Shown piece after piece: positions 1 to 13,024 of a DNA stretch of 64,000 bases. A program made the position numbers and the translations under genes. The DNA is taken from NCBI RefSeq assembly GCF_018130785.1, contig NZ_JAFCJT010000005.1:282091-346090 (forward strand), written 5' to 3'. The notes beneath the pieces are model-generated. The model was given only the letters and a program-made list of their open reading frames with translations. It had not been told where the DNA came from and did no database searches. Position 1 is the first letter of the stretch. Each line of letters opens with the position of its first letter. This DNA comes from Bradyrhizobium liaoningense (GTDB lineage: Bacteria > Pseudomonadota > Alphaproteobacteria > Rhizobiales > Xanthobacteraceae).

Positions 1-254
<254 letters not shown>

Positions 255-284
255 TCCCTGAGCTTTAAGCAAGCGACAAACAAA

Positions 285-308
285 AAGGGCGGCCGCGAGG
301 CCGCCCTT
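285..308. terminator. Bidirectional intrinsic terminator between katG and pnp
   Basis: A perfect 10-bp stem (AAGGGCGGCC / GGCCGCCCTT) closes a GCGA tetraloop. It is flanked by an A-run on the left and a T-rich stretch on the right. The genes on both sides converge on it, so it can end both transcripts. Confidence 0.85.
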
Positions 309-331
309 CGTGTTTCTGATGTGCGGAGCGA

Positions 332-2485
<2,154 letters not shown>

Positions 2486-2757
2486 AGAGGTCTTCTTTCA
2501 TGGGTTCTCGAAAGAAAGACGGGCCGAAAAACAAAAACCATGCGCAAGATTGCGGGACGTTGATCGAAGCGGGCGATCAGCGTCCTGCGATCCTGCCATG
2601 GTTTTCGGATTTCGGATGGCGTCCATCCTTTCGGGTCATACGGGCGCCTTGCCCGTTGTGCCCAGCCGCCGGATTGCTGCTGGACTGTCAGTCGGCACGA
2701 ACGCGAGCACCGAATTGCGGTCCTCGCCCACCGTGCCCCGGATGCTAGCCGTCACTC

Positions 2758-2806
2758 GAGCATGATCCGGAAAAGTGCAAAGCGGTTTTCCGAAAAGATC
2801 ATGCTC
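2758..2806. repeat. Dispersed 49-bp palindrome
   Basis: Outer arms GAGCATGATC and GATCATGCTC (2758-2767 and 2797-2806) enclose inner arms CGGAAAA and TTTTCCG (2768-2774 and 2786-2792) around an 11-base loop. From memory this motif is very common between genes in Bradyrhizobium and Rhodopseudomonas genomes; that needs a genome count. Its place in the pnp leader means it would be transcribed if rpsO reads through. Confidence 0.75.
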
Positions 2807-2916
2807 AAACAACAATCCAAAGTGCGATTCATATCGCGCTTTGGGCTCGCACCCGATGCGCACGCAGCCTCGATCAAAAACCTTTAAAAAAACGCTTTCG
2901 CTCGAAACCGCGCACG

Positions 2917-2939
2917 AAAACGCGCGCCAGTGGCGCGCG
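2917..2939 (-). terminator. Hairpin after rpsO
   Basis: CGCGCGCC and GGCGCGCG arms (2921-2928 and 2932-2939) with an AGT loop lie ten bases past the rpsO stop. On the minus strand the stem is followed by only four T residues, so it may act as a weak terminator or an RNA-processing barrier rather than a full stop. Confidence 0.55.
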
Positions 2940-2948
2940 CAGGAACAC

Positions 2949-3218
2949 TTAACGACGAATGTTGTGCTTCTCGAGCAGCGCCTTGTAACGCGCCTCGTCC
3001 CTCTTCTTGAGGTAGTCGAGGAGCGAGCGGCGGGTCGAAACCAGCTTCAAGAGGCCGCGACGCGAATGGTTGTCCTTCACGTGGGTCTTGAAATGGTTGG
3101 TGAGGTTGTTGATGCGTTCCGACAGGATCGCGACCTGAACCTCTGGCGAGCCGGTGTCGCCGGCCTTGTTGGCATTCGTCTTGATGACTTCCGCTTTGCG
3201 TTCTGCGGCAATCGACAT
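2949..3218 (-). CDS. rpsO: Small ribosomal subunit protein uS15
   Basis: The 89-residue protein binds 16S rRNA in the central domain and helps build the 30S platform. It carries the family core [19 protein letters not shown] and [20 protein letters not shown], and ends in LEKHNIRR. I start at MSIAAERK, which gives the standard 89-residue length; an ATG two codons further upstream overlaps the truB stop region. truB ends two bases before this start, so the two genes are almost certainly translationally linked. Confidence 0.97.
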   Translation of the reverse strand: MSIAAERKAEVIKTNANKAGDTGSPEVQVAILSERINNLTNHFKTHVKDNHSRRGLLKLVSTRRSLLDYLKKRDEARYKALLEKHNIRR

Positions 3219-3220
3219 CG

Positions 3221-4339
3221 TCAATTTCTCTCGTTGCGACCGGTGCTGGCAGTCAGACCGGTCAGGTTGAACACACGCTTGGGGATGATTTCGCCGTTGC
3301 CGACTTCAGCAAGCGCCAAGAGACGGCCTGCCACCGTGACATAGACTGTGCCGCTACTAGTGGGCGCATCCCGTCCGCGCAATAAAACGGCCTGGCCCCG
3401 GTGGAGCCTTGCCGCATCAGCCCGAGTGACGGCCAGTGCCGGGATGTCGTCCAGCGCGGTCTCAACGGGCATAAGCGCGTCGGCGAGGCTGCCCTCGCCG
3501 GACGCGGCTCTATCGCATAAAGCCTCCAACTGATCCAGCGGAATCATGTCGTTCTCGTCGAATGGGCCGACCAGGGTCCGCCGCAGCGCGCAGATATGGC
3601 CGAAAGTGCCGAGAATCCGGCCCATATCGCGGGCGAGCGCCCGGACATAGGTCCCCTTGCCGCACTCCGCCTCGAACACTGCCCGGTCGTTATCCGGTTG
3701 ATCCACAAGGGCTAAATGGTGAATTTCGACCGGACGGGGGGCCAGTTCCACGACCTCGCCGTCGCGGGCGAGGTCATAGGCGCGCTCGCCCTGGACCTTG
3801 ATCGCGGAATAGCGCGGCGGGATCTGCTCGATCACCCCGGTAAAGCGGGGCAGGAGGGCCAGGATTGCCTCCCGCGTCGGGCGCTGGTCGGAGGTCGCGG
3901 TGACCCGGCCCTCGATGTCGTCGGTGTCGCGCTCCTCGCCCCAGCACACGGTGAACTGGTAGCGCTTGCGGCCGTCCATCACAAAGGGAACCGTCTTGGT
4001 GGCCTCGCCGAGCGCGATCGGCAGGCCGCCGGAGGCGAGCGGGTCGAGCGTGCCGGCGTGTCCCGCGCGCTTGGCGTTGAACAGGCGCTTGAGTACGGCG
4101 ACCGCCTGCGTCGAGGTCATGCCGATCGGCTTGTCGAGCACGACCCAGCCATGGACATCGCGGCGGTCGCGGCGCGGCTGGTTGCCCTTCTGCTGCTTGG
4201 CGCGGGGATCGTTGTTGACGCGGCGCGGCTCCTGATGCGGCTGAGAATTGCCGCCGAGATCCGCAAAATTATTTTTCTGCACGTCGCGCTGATCGACTTC
4301 TTCGCTGCCGATCGTGCCGTGAGCCGGGTCCATCGTCAT
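3221..4339 (-). CDS. truB: tRNA pseudouridine(55) synthase TruB
   Basis: This enzyme converts U55 of the T-loop of tRNAs to pseudouridine. The catalytic motif [12 protein letters not shown] is present with Asp99 as the predicted nucleophile, and KYVRAL-type and C-terminal PUA-like sections follow. At 372 residues it is longer than E. coli TruB because about 60 polar, Lys/Arg/Gln-rich residues precede the catalytic core that begins at HGWVVLDKP. The first ATG overlaps the rbfA stop as ATGA; a second ATG two codons later is equally possible. Confidence 0.95.
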   Translation of the reverse strand: MTMDPAHGTIGSEEVDQRDVQKNNFADLGGNSQPHQEPRRVNNDPRAKQQKGNQPRRDRRDVHGWVVLDKPIGMTSTQAVAVLKRLFNAKRAGHAGTLDPLASGGLPIALGEATKTVPFVMDGRKRYQFTVCWGEERDTDDIEGRVTATSDQRPTREAILALLPRFTGVIEQIPPRYSAIKVQGERAYDLARDGEVVELAPRPVEIHHLALVDQPDNDRAVFEAECGKGTYVRALARDMGRILGTFGHICALRRTLVGPFDENDMIPLDQLEALCDRAASGEGSLADALMPVETALDDIPALAVTRADAARLHRGQAVLLRGRDAPTSSGTVYVTVAGRLLALAEVGNGEIIPKRVFNLTGLTASTGRNERN

Positions 4340-4767
4340 TGCTCTTCTTCCCGATCCGAATCCGGATCCTGTTCCAGGTCCTTCTGCACCGCAGGTGTTC
4401 GCAAAAGCTTCTCGATCCGTTCCGCTTCGTCGAATCGTTCGTCGACGCGGAAACGAAGGTCAGGTGCAAATTTCAGGTTAACGCGCCGCGCGACTTCGCC
4501 GCGCAGGAATTTCTTGTTGCGCTCGAGCGCAGCGATGACGACCTCGGTGTCGCGGCCACCAAGCGGCATCACATAGACTGTCGCGAGCTTCAGGTCGGGC
4601 GACATCCGTACCTCCGGCACGGTGATGATGTGACCCTCGAGGTCATCATCATGCACATTGCCTTGCGCCAGAATCTCGGCCATCGCGTGGCGAACCTGCT
4701 CGCCGACACGCAACTGGCGTTGCGAGCCGCCCGGCGCGGAACTTTTCTTCTGATGGTGGCGGGGCAT
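4336..4767 (-). CDS. rbfA: 30S ribosome-binding factor RbfA
   Basis: RbfA binds the immature 30S subunit and helps in late 16S rRNA maturation and cold adaptation. The 143-residue product has the single KH-like fold region with [26 protein letters not shown] and [25 protein letters not shown]. It ends in an acidic tail rich in Asp, Glu and Gln. The stop overlaps the truB start. A 155-bp gap with a perfect hairpin separates it from infB. Confidence 0.95.
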   Translation of the reverse strand: MPRHHQKKSSAPGGSQRQLRVGEQVRHAMAEILAQGNVHDDDLEGHIITVPEVRMSPDLKLATVYVMPLGGRDTEVVIAALERNKKFLRGEVARRVNLKFAPDLRFRVDERFDEAERIEKLLRTPAVQKDLEQDPDSDREEEQ

Positions 4768-4839
4768 GATCGAAAATCACCTCGTCGTGCCCGCGTTTGG
4801 GACACGAGCATTGTCATTTGTCCTGTTGAAACGAATGCG

Positions 4840-4872
4840 GTGCGATGGCCGGAATAAATCCGGCCATCGCAC
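4840..4872. repeat. Perfect 14-bp-stem palindrome between infB and rbfA
   Basis: GTGCGATGGCCGGA and TCCGGCCATCGCAC pair perfectly around the loop ATAAA. No run of T follows on the minus strand, so a full terminator is unlikely. It lies inside the operon and would form in the mRNA, where it could cut down read-through or protect the upstream message. Confidence 0.75.
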
Positions 4873-4922
4873 TCCCGCAATTTCAGCTCAAAAAGATCCG
4901 GGCGCTTCGGTAAGATTTGGAC

Positions 4923-7628
4923 TTACAGGGAGCGCTGGATCGTCTCCACGCGATAACACTCGATCACGTCACCGGCACGCATGTCGTGATAGTTCTCGAA
5001 GGCCATGCCGCATTCCTGACCGGACTGGACTTCCTTCACTTCGTCCTTGAAGCGCTTCAGCGTCGACAGCTTGCCTTCGTGCACGACGACGTTGTCGCGG
5101 ATCAGGCGCACATTGGCGCCGCGTTCCACGGTGCCGTCGGTGACGCGGCAGCCGGCAACCTTGCCGACCTTGGAGATGTTGAAGATCTCCAGGATCGAGG
5201 CATTGCCCAGCATGGTTTCGCGCAAGGTCGGCGCGAGCAGGCCGCTCATCGCCTTCTTCACGTCGTCCACGAGGTCGTAGATGATGTTGTAGTAGCGGAT
5301 CTCGATGCCGTTGCGCTTGGCGGCCGCAGCCGCCTCCTTGTTGGCACGAACCGAGAAGCCGATGATCGCGGCGTTGAAGCCTTCCGCGAGCGTCACGTCG
5401 GATTCCGAGATACCGCCGACGCCGGCATGCAGGATGCGGGCGGCGACTTCGTCGGTGCCGAGCTTCTCCAGCGAGCCGAGGATCGCTTCCAGCGAGCCCT
5501 GCACGTCGGCCTTGATGATCAGCGGGAATTCCTTGCGGCCCGCCGTCTTCAATTGCGACATCATCTGCTCGAGCGAGCCGCGCATGCCGGAAATCGAGGC
5601 AGCGGCGTTCTCGCGCTTCTGGTGCGCGCGGTAGCTGGTGACCTGGCGGGCGCGGGCTTCGTTCTCGACCACGGCGAGACGATCGCCTGCTTCCGGCGGA
5701 CCGTTGAAGCCGAGCACCTCGACCGGCACCGAGGGGCCTGCCTCCTGCACCGTCTCGCCCTGATCCGAGATCAGCGCGCGGACGCGGCCCATTTCGGCGC
5801 CGGCGACGATGATGTCACCGACACGGAGCGTGCCGCGCTGGACCAGCACGGTCGCGACCGGGCCACGGCCGCGATCGAGCTTGGCTTCGATCACGGTGCC
5901 TTCGGCCGGGCGATCCGAATTGGTCTTGAGGTCGAGGATGTCGGCCTGGAGCGCGATCATCTCGAGCAGCTTGTCGAGATTGGTCTTGTTCTTGGCGGAC
6001 ACTTCGACGTCGACGACTTCGCCGCCGAAGGATTCGACCTGCACCTCGTGCTGGAGCAGCTCGGTGCGCACGCGCTCGGGCTTCGCATCGGGCTTGTCGA
6101 TCTTGTTGATGGCAACGATGATCGGCACCCGCGCCGCCTTGGCGTGGTTGATGGCTTCGATCGTCTGCGGCATCACGCCGTCATCGGCAGCAACCACCAG
6201 CACGACGATGTCGGTCACCTTGGCGCCGCGGGCGCGCATCGCGGTGAACGCGGCGTGGCCGGGCGTGTCGATGAAGGTGATCTTCTTGCCGCTTTCGGGC
6301 GACAGCACCTGATAGGCGCCGATATGCTGGGTGATGCCGCCGGCTTCGCCGGAGACGACGTTGGCATGACGGAGCGCGTCGAGCAGCGAGGTCTTGCCGT
6401 GGTCGACGTGACCCATCACGGTCACCACGGGCGAACGCGTCTCGGTGTCGGAGGAATCGTCGACCTGGTCAAACAGACCCTCTTCGACGTCCGACGCGGC
6501 AACGCGCTTGACGGTGTGACCCAGTTCTTCGGCGATCAGCTGCGCGGTGTCGGCGTCGATCACGTCGGTGATCTTGTGCATCGCGCCCTGCTTCATCAGC
6601 ATGCGGATGACGTCGACCGCGCGCTCGGCCATGCGGTTGGCGAGCTCCTGGATGGTGATCGCTTCCGGAATGATCACCTCGCGGATCAGCTTTTCCTTCG
6701 GCTCGTTCGAGGCGTGCCCCTTCAGGCGCTGGGTACGGCGACGGAAGGAGGCAATCGAGCGCTCGCGCACGTCGTCGGCATTGAATGCGGTGACGACGGT
6801 CAGGCGGCCGCGCTCCTTCTGCGGACCGGGCTTGTGGGTGGTCTTGGGGGGCGGCGCCGGACGCGCGGCGCCGCCGGGGCCGCGGCGGATCTGGCGCGGA
6901 CCCTCGTCCTCGTCCGGTCCGGCTGCGACAGCGGGGGCGCGACCCACCGGGCCTCCCGGCCGCTGCGTGGTCGTTCCGGGCCGCGCCGTCGTTGTTCCGG
7001 GGCGGGCAGTGGCGGTGGTCCCGGGCCGCGCCGCGGGCGCTCCAGGCCGCGGTGCAGGAGCGGGCGCGGCCGTCGTCGTTGCAGGGCGCGCCGCGGATTG
7101 CGGCTGCTCGCCTTCGCCAAAACGCTTCTTGGCCTCGGTTTCGGCCTTGCGCTTGGCTTCCTCTTCGTGGCGGTGACGCTCATCCTCGGCCTTGCGGCGG
7201 GCCTCGGCGGCCTCGCGCTCGGCGCGCTCGGCGCTTTCGCGGACAGCGCGGCGCTGGGCCTCTTCCTCGGCATGGCGGCGTTCTTCGACTTCGCGCACCT
7301 TGGCATCGGCCAGCGCGCTGGCGCGGGCGGAACGTTCGTCCTCGGTCAGCGTGCGCAACACCACGCCGGAGCCGGCGTTACGCGGCGGAGCCGGGCGCGC
7401 CGGAGCAGGCGTCGGCGCAGCCGGTGCCGCCGGCTTCGCAACCTCGGTGGCCTGCGGCTCGGGGGTGCCGTCGATGCGGCGCTTGCCGCGCTTCTCGACC
7501 ACGACCTGCTTGCTACGGCCATGGCTGAAGCTCTGACGCACGGTGCCCGTTTCGACGCGCGGCTTGAGCGATAGCGTCTTGCTCGGAACGCTCAGCTTCT
7601 TGTCGCCAGGGGTCTTGGTATCAACCAT
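4923..7628 (-). CDS. infB: Translation initiation factor IF-2
   Basis: IF-2 is the GTPase that delivers initiator fMet-tRNA to the 30S subunit and promotes subunit joining. The 901-residue protein has a long basic, coiled-coil and Pro/Ala/Thr-rich N-terminal half. The IF2_N region follows (about 300-390), then the G domain beginning with [10 protein letters not shown] near residue 406, with [11 protein letters not shown] and AINKIDKP. Domains II to IV follow, ending in a C2 region with [11 protein letters not shown] low-complexity run around residues 205-230 repeats RPGTT four times. The start is ATG. The preceding gene ylxR ends 69 bases upstream. Confidence 0.97.
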   Translation of the reverse strand: MVDTKTPGDKKLSVPSKTLSLKPRVETGTVRQSFSHGRSKQVVVEKRGKRRIDGTPEPQATEVAKPAAPAAPTPAPARPAPPRNAGSGVVLRTLTEDERSARASALADAKVREVEERRHAEEEAQRRAVRESAERAEREAAEARRKAEDERHRHEEEAKRKAETEAKKRFGEGEQPQSAARPATTTAAPAPAPRPGAPAARPGTTATARPGTTTARPGTTTQRPGGPVGRAPAVAAGPDEDEGPRQIRRGPGGAARPAPPPKTTHKPGPQKERGRLTVVTAFNADDVRERSIASFRRRTQRLKGHASNEPKEKLIREVIIPEAITIQELANRMAERAVDVIRMLMKQGAMHKITDVIDADTAQLIAEELGHTVKRVAASDVEEGLFDQVDDSSDTETRSPVVTVMGHVDHGKTSLLDALRHANVVSGEAGGITQHIGAYQVLSPESGKKITFIDTPGHAAFTAMRARGAKVTDIVVLVVAADDGVMPQTIEAINHAKAARVPIIVAINKIDKPDAKPERVRTELLQHEVQVESFGGEVVDVEVSAKNKTNLDKLLEMIALQADILDLKTNSDRPAEGTVIEAKLDRGRGPVATVLVQRGTLRVGDIIVAGAEMGRVRALISDQGETVQEAGPSVPVEVLGFNGPPEAGDRLAVVENEARARQVTSYRAHQKRENAAASISGMRGSLEQMMSQLKTAGRKEFPLIIKADVQGSLEAILGSLEKLGTDEVAARILHAGVGGISESDVTLAEGFNAAIIGFSVRANKEAAAAAKRNGIEIRYYNIIYDLVDDVKKAMSGLLAPTLRETMLGNASILEIFNISKVGKVAGCRVTDGTVERGANVRLIRDNVVVHEGKLSTLKRFKDEVKEVQSGQECGMAFENYHDMRAGDVIECYRVETIQRSL

Positions 7629-7697
7629 TCAGCAGTCCTAATCCTGATTTATCAGTGTTGTGCGTTGCCGCACCGTCCTATCGGGTCGTCGTATCTC

Positions 7698-8381
7698 TCA
7701 GAAATCCTGGCCGGGCTTTTCGGCAGTCTTGTCATCGTCCGCCATCCGGTATCGGACCAGCATCTGGCTACGTGACAGGAATGACTTGCTCGCCGGGCCC
7801 GCGAGCAGGGCAGCATGTATCACATTTGACCGGGTCAGTGCCAAATCCAATTCTATCGATTTCAGTGCGGTGACAACGGGAATCTGCCGCTTGGCGCCGC
7901 GATTCCCGGCATTTTGACGTGCCAGCATGTCTAATTTGCGGATTCCGTCCGCGGCCCCGTCACTGGCATGGATCAGGACCTCGACCGTGCCTTCCCGCAG
8001 GCTGCTTTCGACCTTACCGAAGCCGGCCACAATCTGGCCCGCCTTGGCGGCAATCCCAAGGGCTTCCGTCACGCTCCGAACCAGGAGCGCCTCGATGTCG
8101 GTGGGAAGCGTCTGGGGAATGCGCAACTCGCGCTTGAAGGCCTTGCTAAATTGGTGACGCCGAACGGCTTCCGCAACCACCTCGCGTGAGGCGGTGATCC
8201 ACATGCCGCGTCCGGGCAGCTTGCGCTTGAGATCGGGAACTATCGCGCCTTGCGGCGAAATGACGAAGCGGATCAGCTCGTCGATCGGCCGGACCTCGCG
8301 ACTGACCGCGCACATCCGCATGGTCGCGGACCTTTCGGTCCGCGGGCCATGGTCGAGATCGTGGTCAGTATCTGCGAGCAT
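7698..8381 (-). CDS. YlxR (DUF448) and L7Ae-like fused RNA-binding protein
   Basis: The 227-residue protein joins two RNA-binding folds. The N-terminal YlxR/DUF448 part has RMCAVSREVRPIDELIRFV and LPGRGMWITASREVVAEAV (about residues 22-75). The C-terminal L7Ae/L30e-like part has ALGIAAKAGQIVAGFGKVE and VLIHASDGAADGIRKLD (about 105-150). The fused form between nusA and infB is common in alphaproteobacteria; many other bacteria keep two small genes. Role is probably linked to rRNA or transcript binding, but no reaction is established. An AAGGAGG site lies ahead of the ATG, and the gene begins 23 bases after nusA. Confidence 0.9.
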   Translation of the reverse strand: MLADTDHDLDHGPRTERSATMRMCAVSREVRPIDELIRFVISPQGAIVPDLKRKLPGRGMWITASREVVAEAVRRHQFSKAFKRELRIPQTLPTDIEALLVRSVTEALGIAAKAGQIVAGFGKVESSLREGTVEVLIHASDGAADGIRKLDMLARQNAGNRGAKRQIPVVTALKSIELDLALTRSNVIHAALLAGPASKSFLSRSQMLVRYRMADDDKTAEKPGQDF

Positions 8382-8404
8382 CCGAGCGACATCCTCCTTC
8401 GCCC

Positions 8405-10015
<1,611 letters not shown>

Positions 10016-10017
10016 GG

Positions 10018-10797
<780 letters not shown>

Positions 10798-10910
10798 TTA
10801 AGGCTTGGTTAAGACTTGAACAGATCAGGATTTGCAGAGCCTGTTTCGGAACTCTTTCATCCCGACAGCTCGCCGGGCCGCATATCTTCCACCAAGCCGC
10901 GCTCAGGTAA

Positions 10911-10942
10911 TAAAAAAGAGCGGGTCCTTTCGGGCCCACTCT
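10911..10942 (-). terminator. Intrinsic terminator in the rimP leader
   Basis: On the minus strand AGAGTGGGCCC and GGACCCGCTCT form an 11-bp stem (one C/A mismatch, one wobble) capped by GAAA and followed directly by six T residues. No protein gene lies upstream on this strand, so it can only end a short transcript started at the adjacent promoter. An attenuator for the operon or the 3' end of a small RNA are the two likely roles. Confidence 0.75.
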
Positions 10943-10979
10943 CACTACGCGGATCGTATGAGAAGATGAATTGGCGTTG

Positions 10980-11008
10980 ATATAGCCCTTTCCGTCCTCC
11001 CGGACAAG
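10980..11008 (-). promoter_or_regulatory. Sigma-70-type promoter for the rimP operon
   Basis: CTTGTC, a 17-base spacer and CTATAT match the housekeeping promoter pattern described for alphaproteobacteria. A start about seven bases downstream would put the first nucleotide near 10973, some 60 bases before the terminator at 10911-10942. Confidence 0.65.
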
Positions 11009-11157
11009 GCCCATCACAGGCAGGACGAGGCTTTTTGCGCCGGTCTGTGGGACCCCCGCGCAACGCTTCCTTCATCTACGAGGCCTAAATTCCCTGATTG
11101 TGGGGCGGCTTGGACCAAGGGCGCACCCGCGGCGTGCCCTGTACGAGTTGCGTTTTC

Positions 11158-12240
11158 ATGACCGTTGCCACGTCGCTCATTCCCGGACTGGACGATATCG
11201 TCAAACGCGGCGACCCCCGGCGTCGCGGCGAGATCGCGCGCGCCATCGCCCAGCTGTTCTTCCAGGACGCCGAGAAGCTCCGTCCCGATCTCGTCGATCT
11301 CTTCGACAACCTGCTGATCGATCTCGTCCCGCATGCCGAGCTTGCCTCGCGCGTCGACCTCGCCGAGCGCTTCTCGCGCCTGACCAATGCGCCGCCGCAT
11401 CTGGTGAGCCAGCTCGCGCGCGAAAACGAGATCATGGTGGCGGGCCCCGTGCTGCGCCGCTCGCCGGTGCTTGACGACGCCGCCCTCGTCGAGATCGCGC
11501 GGCTGAAGGGCCAGGGCCATCTGCTGGCGCTGACCGAGCGCCCCGCACTGTCGGCTGCCATCACCGACGTGCTGGTCGAGCGCGGCGATCGCGACGTGGT
11601 GCGTCGCGCTGCGGGCAATGCCGGTGCGGTGTTCTCGCCTGGCAGCTATTCCGAGATGATCAGGCGTGCGTCGCAGGACGGCGTGCTGACGCTCAAGATC
11701 GGCCAGCGCAACGATCTCTCGGGCGAGCATCTGAAGCAACTTCTCGATGGCACGCTCGACGTCATCCGCCGCCGCCTCTCCAGCGTGGTCAATCCCGTGC
11801 GCCAGGTCGAGATCAAGCGCGCCATGGCGGCGATCGAGGAGGCTGCGCTGCCCCCGGGCCCGCGCCGCGATTTCTCGGCGGCACAGCGCACGGTGCTCAC
11901 CTTGCATCGCGAGGGGCATCTCGGCGAGAGCGCGCTGCTCGGCTTCGCCAAGGCGCATAAATACGAGGAATCGATTGCCGCGCTCTCGGCGATGTCCGGC
12001 GTCCGCCTCTCGATCCTCGATCGCCTGATGGCGGGCGATCGCTACGATCCGATTCTGATCCTGGGGCGCATGCTGAATCTCGGCTGGCCCACGGTGCGCG
12101 CGCTCGTTCTGTTGTGGTACGGGCCGCATCGCAGGCCGGCCGATGCCGACATCGAGGCCGCGCGCGTGAACTTCACGCGCCTGATGCCGTCGACGGCCGA
12201 GCGCGTCGTGAAATTCTGGCGCAACCGCCAGACGATCTAA
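11158..12240 (+). CDS. DUF2336 family protein
   Basis: The 360-residue product matches the alphaproteobacterial DUF2336 family by its helical, leucine-rich build and segments such as DDAALVEIARLKGQGHLLAL and FLAKAHK-like GFAKAHKYEESIAALSAMSG. The family has no proven function. I start at MTVATSLIPGLDDIV; an upstream frame would add twenty unlikely residues including CTSC. There is no signal peptide or membrane segment. It stands alone, divergent from rimP and convergent with trmB. Confidence 0.8.
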   Translation: MTVATSLIPGLDDIVKRGDPRRRGEIARAIAQLFFQDAEKLRPDLVDLFDNLLIDLVPHAELASRVDLAERFSRLTNAPPHLVSQLARENEIMVAGPVLRRSPVLDDAALVEIARLKGQGHLLALTERPALSAAITDVLVERGDRDVVRRAAGNAGAVFSPGSYSEMIRRASQDGVLTLKIGQRNDLSGEHLKQLLDGTLDVIRRRLSSVVNPVRQVEIKRAMAAIEEAALPPGPRRDFSAAQRTVLTLHREGHLGESALLGFAKAHKYEESIAALSAMSGVRLSILDRLMAGDRYDPILILGRMLNLGWPTVRALVLLWYGPHRRPADADIEAARVNFTRLMPSTAERVVKFWRNRQTI

Positions 12241-12259
12241 TCAACGTACAGGTCTTTGT

Positions 12260-12290
12260 CGTCATGCCCGGGACAAGCCCGGGCATGACG
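12260..12290. terminator. Palindrome acting as shared terminator (GTCATG repeat family)
   Basis: CGTCATGCCCGGG and CCCGGGCATGACG pair perfectly over 13 bp around the loop ACAAG. It lies 20 bases past the DUF2336 stop and about 25 bases past the trmB stop. The same design recurs at 30499-30529, so it is a dispersed repeat that also fits a bidirectional terminator. Confidence 0.75.
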
Positions 12291-12313
12291 GCTGCGGAGG
12301 ATCGCGCGAAGAA

Positions 12314-13024
12314 TTACACCCGCCTGAACCTCAGATACGTCGTCTTGCGCCCTTCGCGCGTGGCCTTCCGGCCGTAGCGCGTCATGGTGTAGCCGGCCCA
12401 TGGCTGCCGGAAATCGTCGGCGCGCTCCGCGAGCCAGACGAAATCCTGCGAGCGCGCCAGATGCGACAGCGTCCAGGCACAGTAATCGTCGATGTCGCAG
12501 ACGAAGCGGAATTCGCCGCCCGCTTTCAGAACGCGGGCCATCGCAGTGATGGTCCGGTCCTGGACGAAGCGCCGCTTCCAGTGCCGCCGCTTCGGCCAGG
12601 GATCGGGATGGATCAGGTCGATCCGCGACAGCGATGACGGCGGCAGCCATGCCAGCAGTTCGGCAGCATCGCCCGCGAACAGGCGGATGTTGGCGATGTT
12701 GGCCGCCTCGATCTGCGCGAGGATTTTGGCCATGCCGTTGACATAGGGCTCGCAGCCGATGAAGCCGGTCGTGGAGAAATTCCGTGCCTCAGCCGCAAGA
12801 TGCTCGCCGCCGCCGAAGCCGATCTCGAGCCGCACATCGTCCGCCGCGGGATCGAAGATCTCGTTGGCGTTGCCCGGCACCTCGCCCTCGATGTCGAGCG
12901 CAAGATGCGGCAGCAGATGGTCGACCAGCTCGGCCTGGTGCTGCCTGAGCTTGTGGCCCTTGCGGCGCCCGAAGAAGGCGCGCTCGCTGTCATCGCGATC
13001 GGGATCTGATTTGCGTTCGCTCAT
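12314..13024 (-). CDS. trmB: tRNA (guanine-N7-)-methyltransferase TrmB
   Basis: TrmB methylates G46 of tRNA using S-adenosylmethionine. The Rossmann SAM-binding motif reads LEIGFGGGEHLA (around residues 68-78). The substrate motif DPWPKRRHWKRRF (around 150) is typical of the family. The 236-residue length is normal. The ATG overlaps the stop of the upstream M20 peptidase gene as ATGA, so the two are co-translated. Confidence 0.95.
   Translation of the reverse strand: MSERKSDPDRDDSERAFFGRRKGHKLRQHQAELVDHLLPHLALDIEGEVPGNANEIFDPAADDVRLEIGFGGGEHLAAEARNFSTTGFIGCEPYVNGMAKILAQIEAANIANIRLFAGDAAELLAWLPPSSLSRIDLIHPDPWPKRRHWKRRFVQDRTITAMARVLKAGGEFRFVCDIDDYCAWTLSHLARSQDFVWLAERADDFRQPWAGYTMTRYGRKATREGRKTTYLRFRRV

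Larger units (their letters stand above)
2486..2948 (-). other. rpsO-pnp intergenic leader, no gene
   Basis: The 463 bp hold a GC-rich hairpin just after rpsO, a dispersed palindrome at 2758-2806, and the pnp leader. Short open frames here show no recognisable protein and overlap the repeat, so none is called. Confidence 0.6.

Noticed and set aside
2636..2863. 75-codon frame between rpsO and pnp
   Set aside because: It overlaps the dispersed palindrome and has no homologue that I recognise.
4917..7574. 885-residue open frame on the plus strand
   Set aside because: Antisense shadow of infB with low-complexity Gly/Arg/Ala stretches and no recognisable motif.
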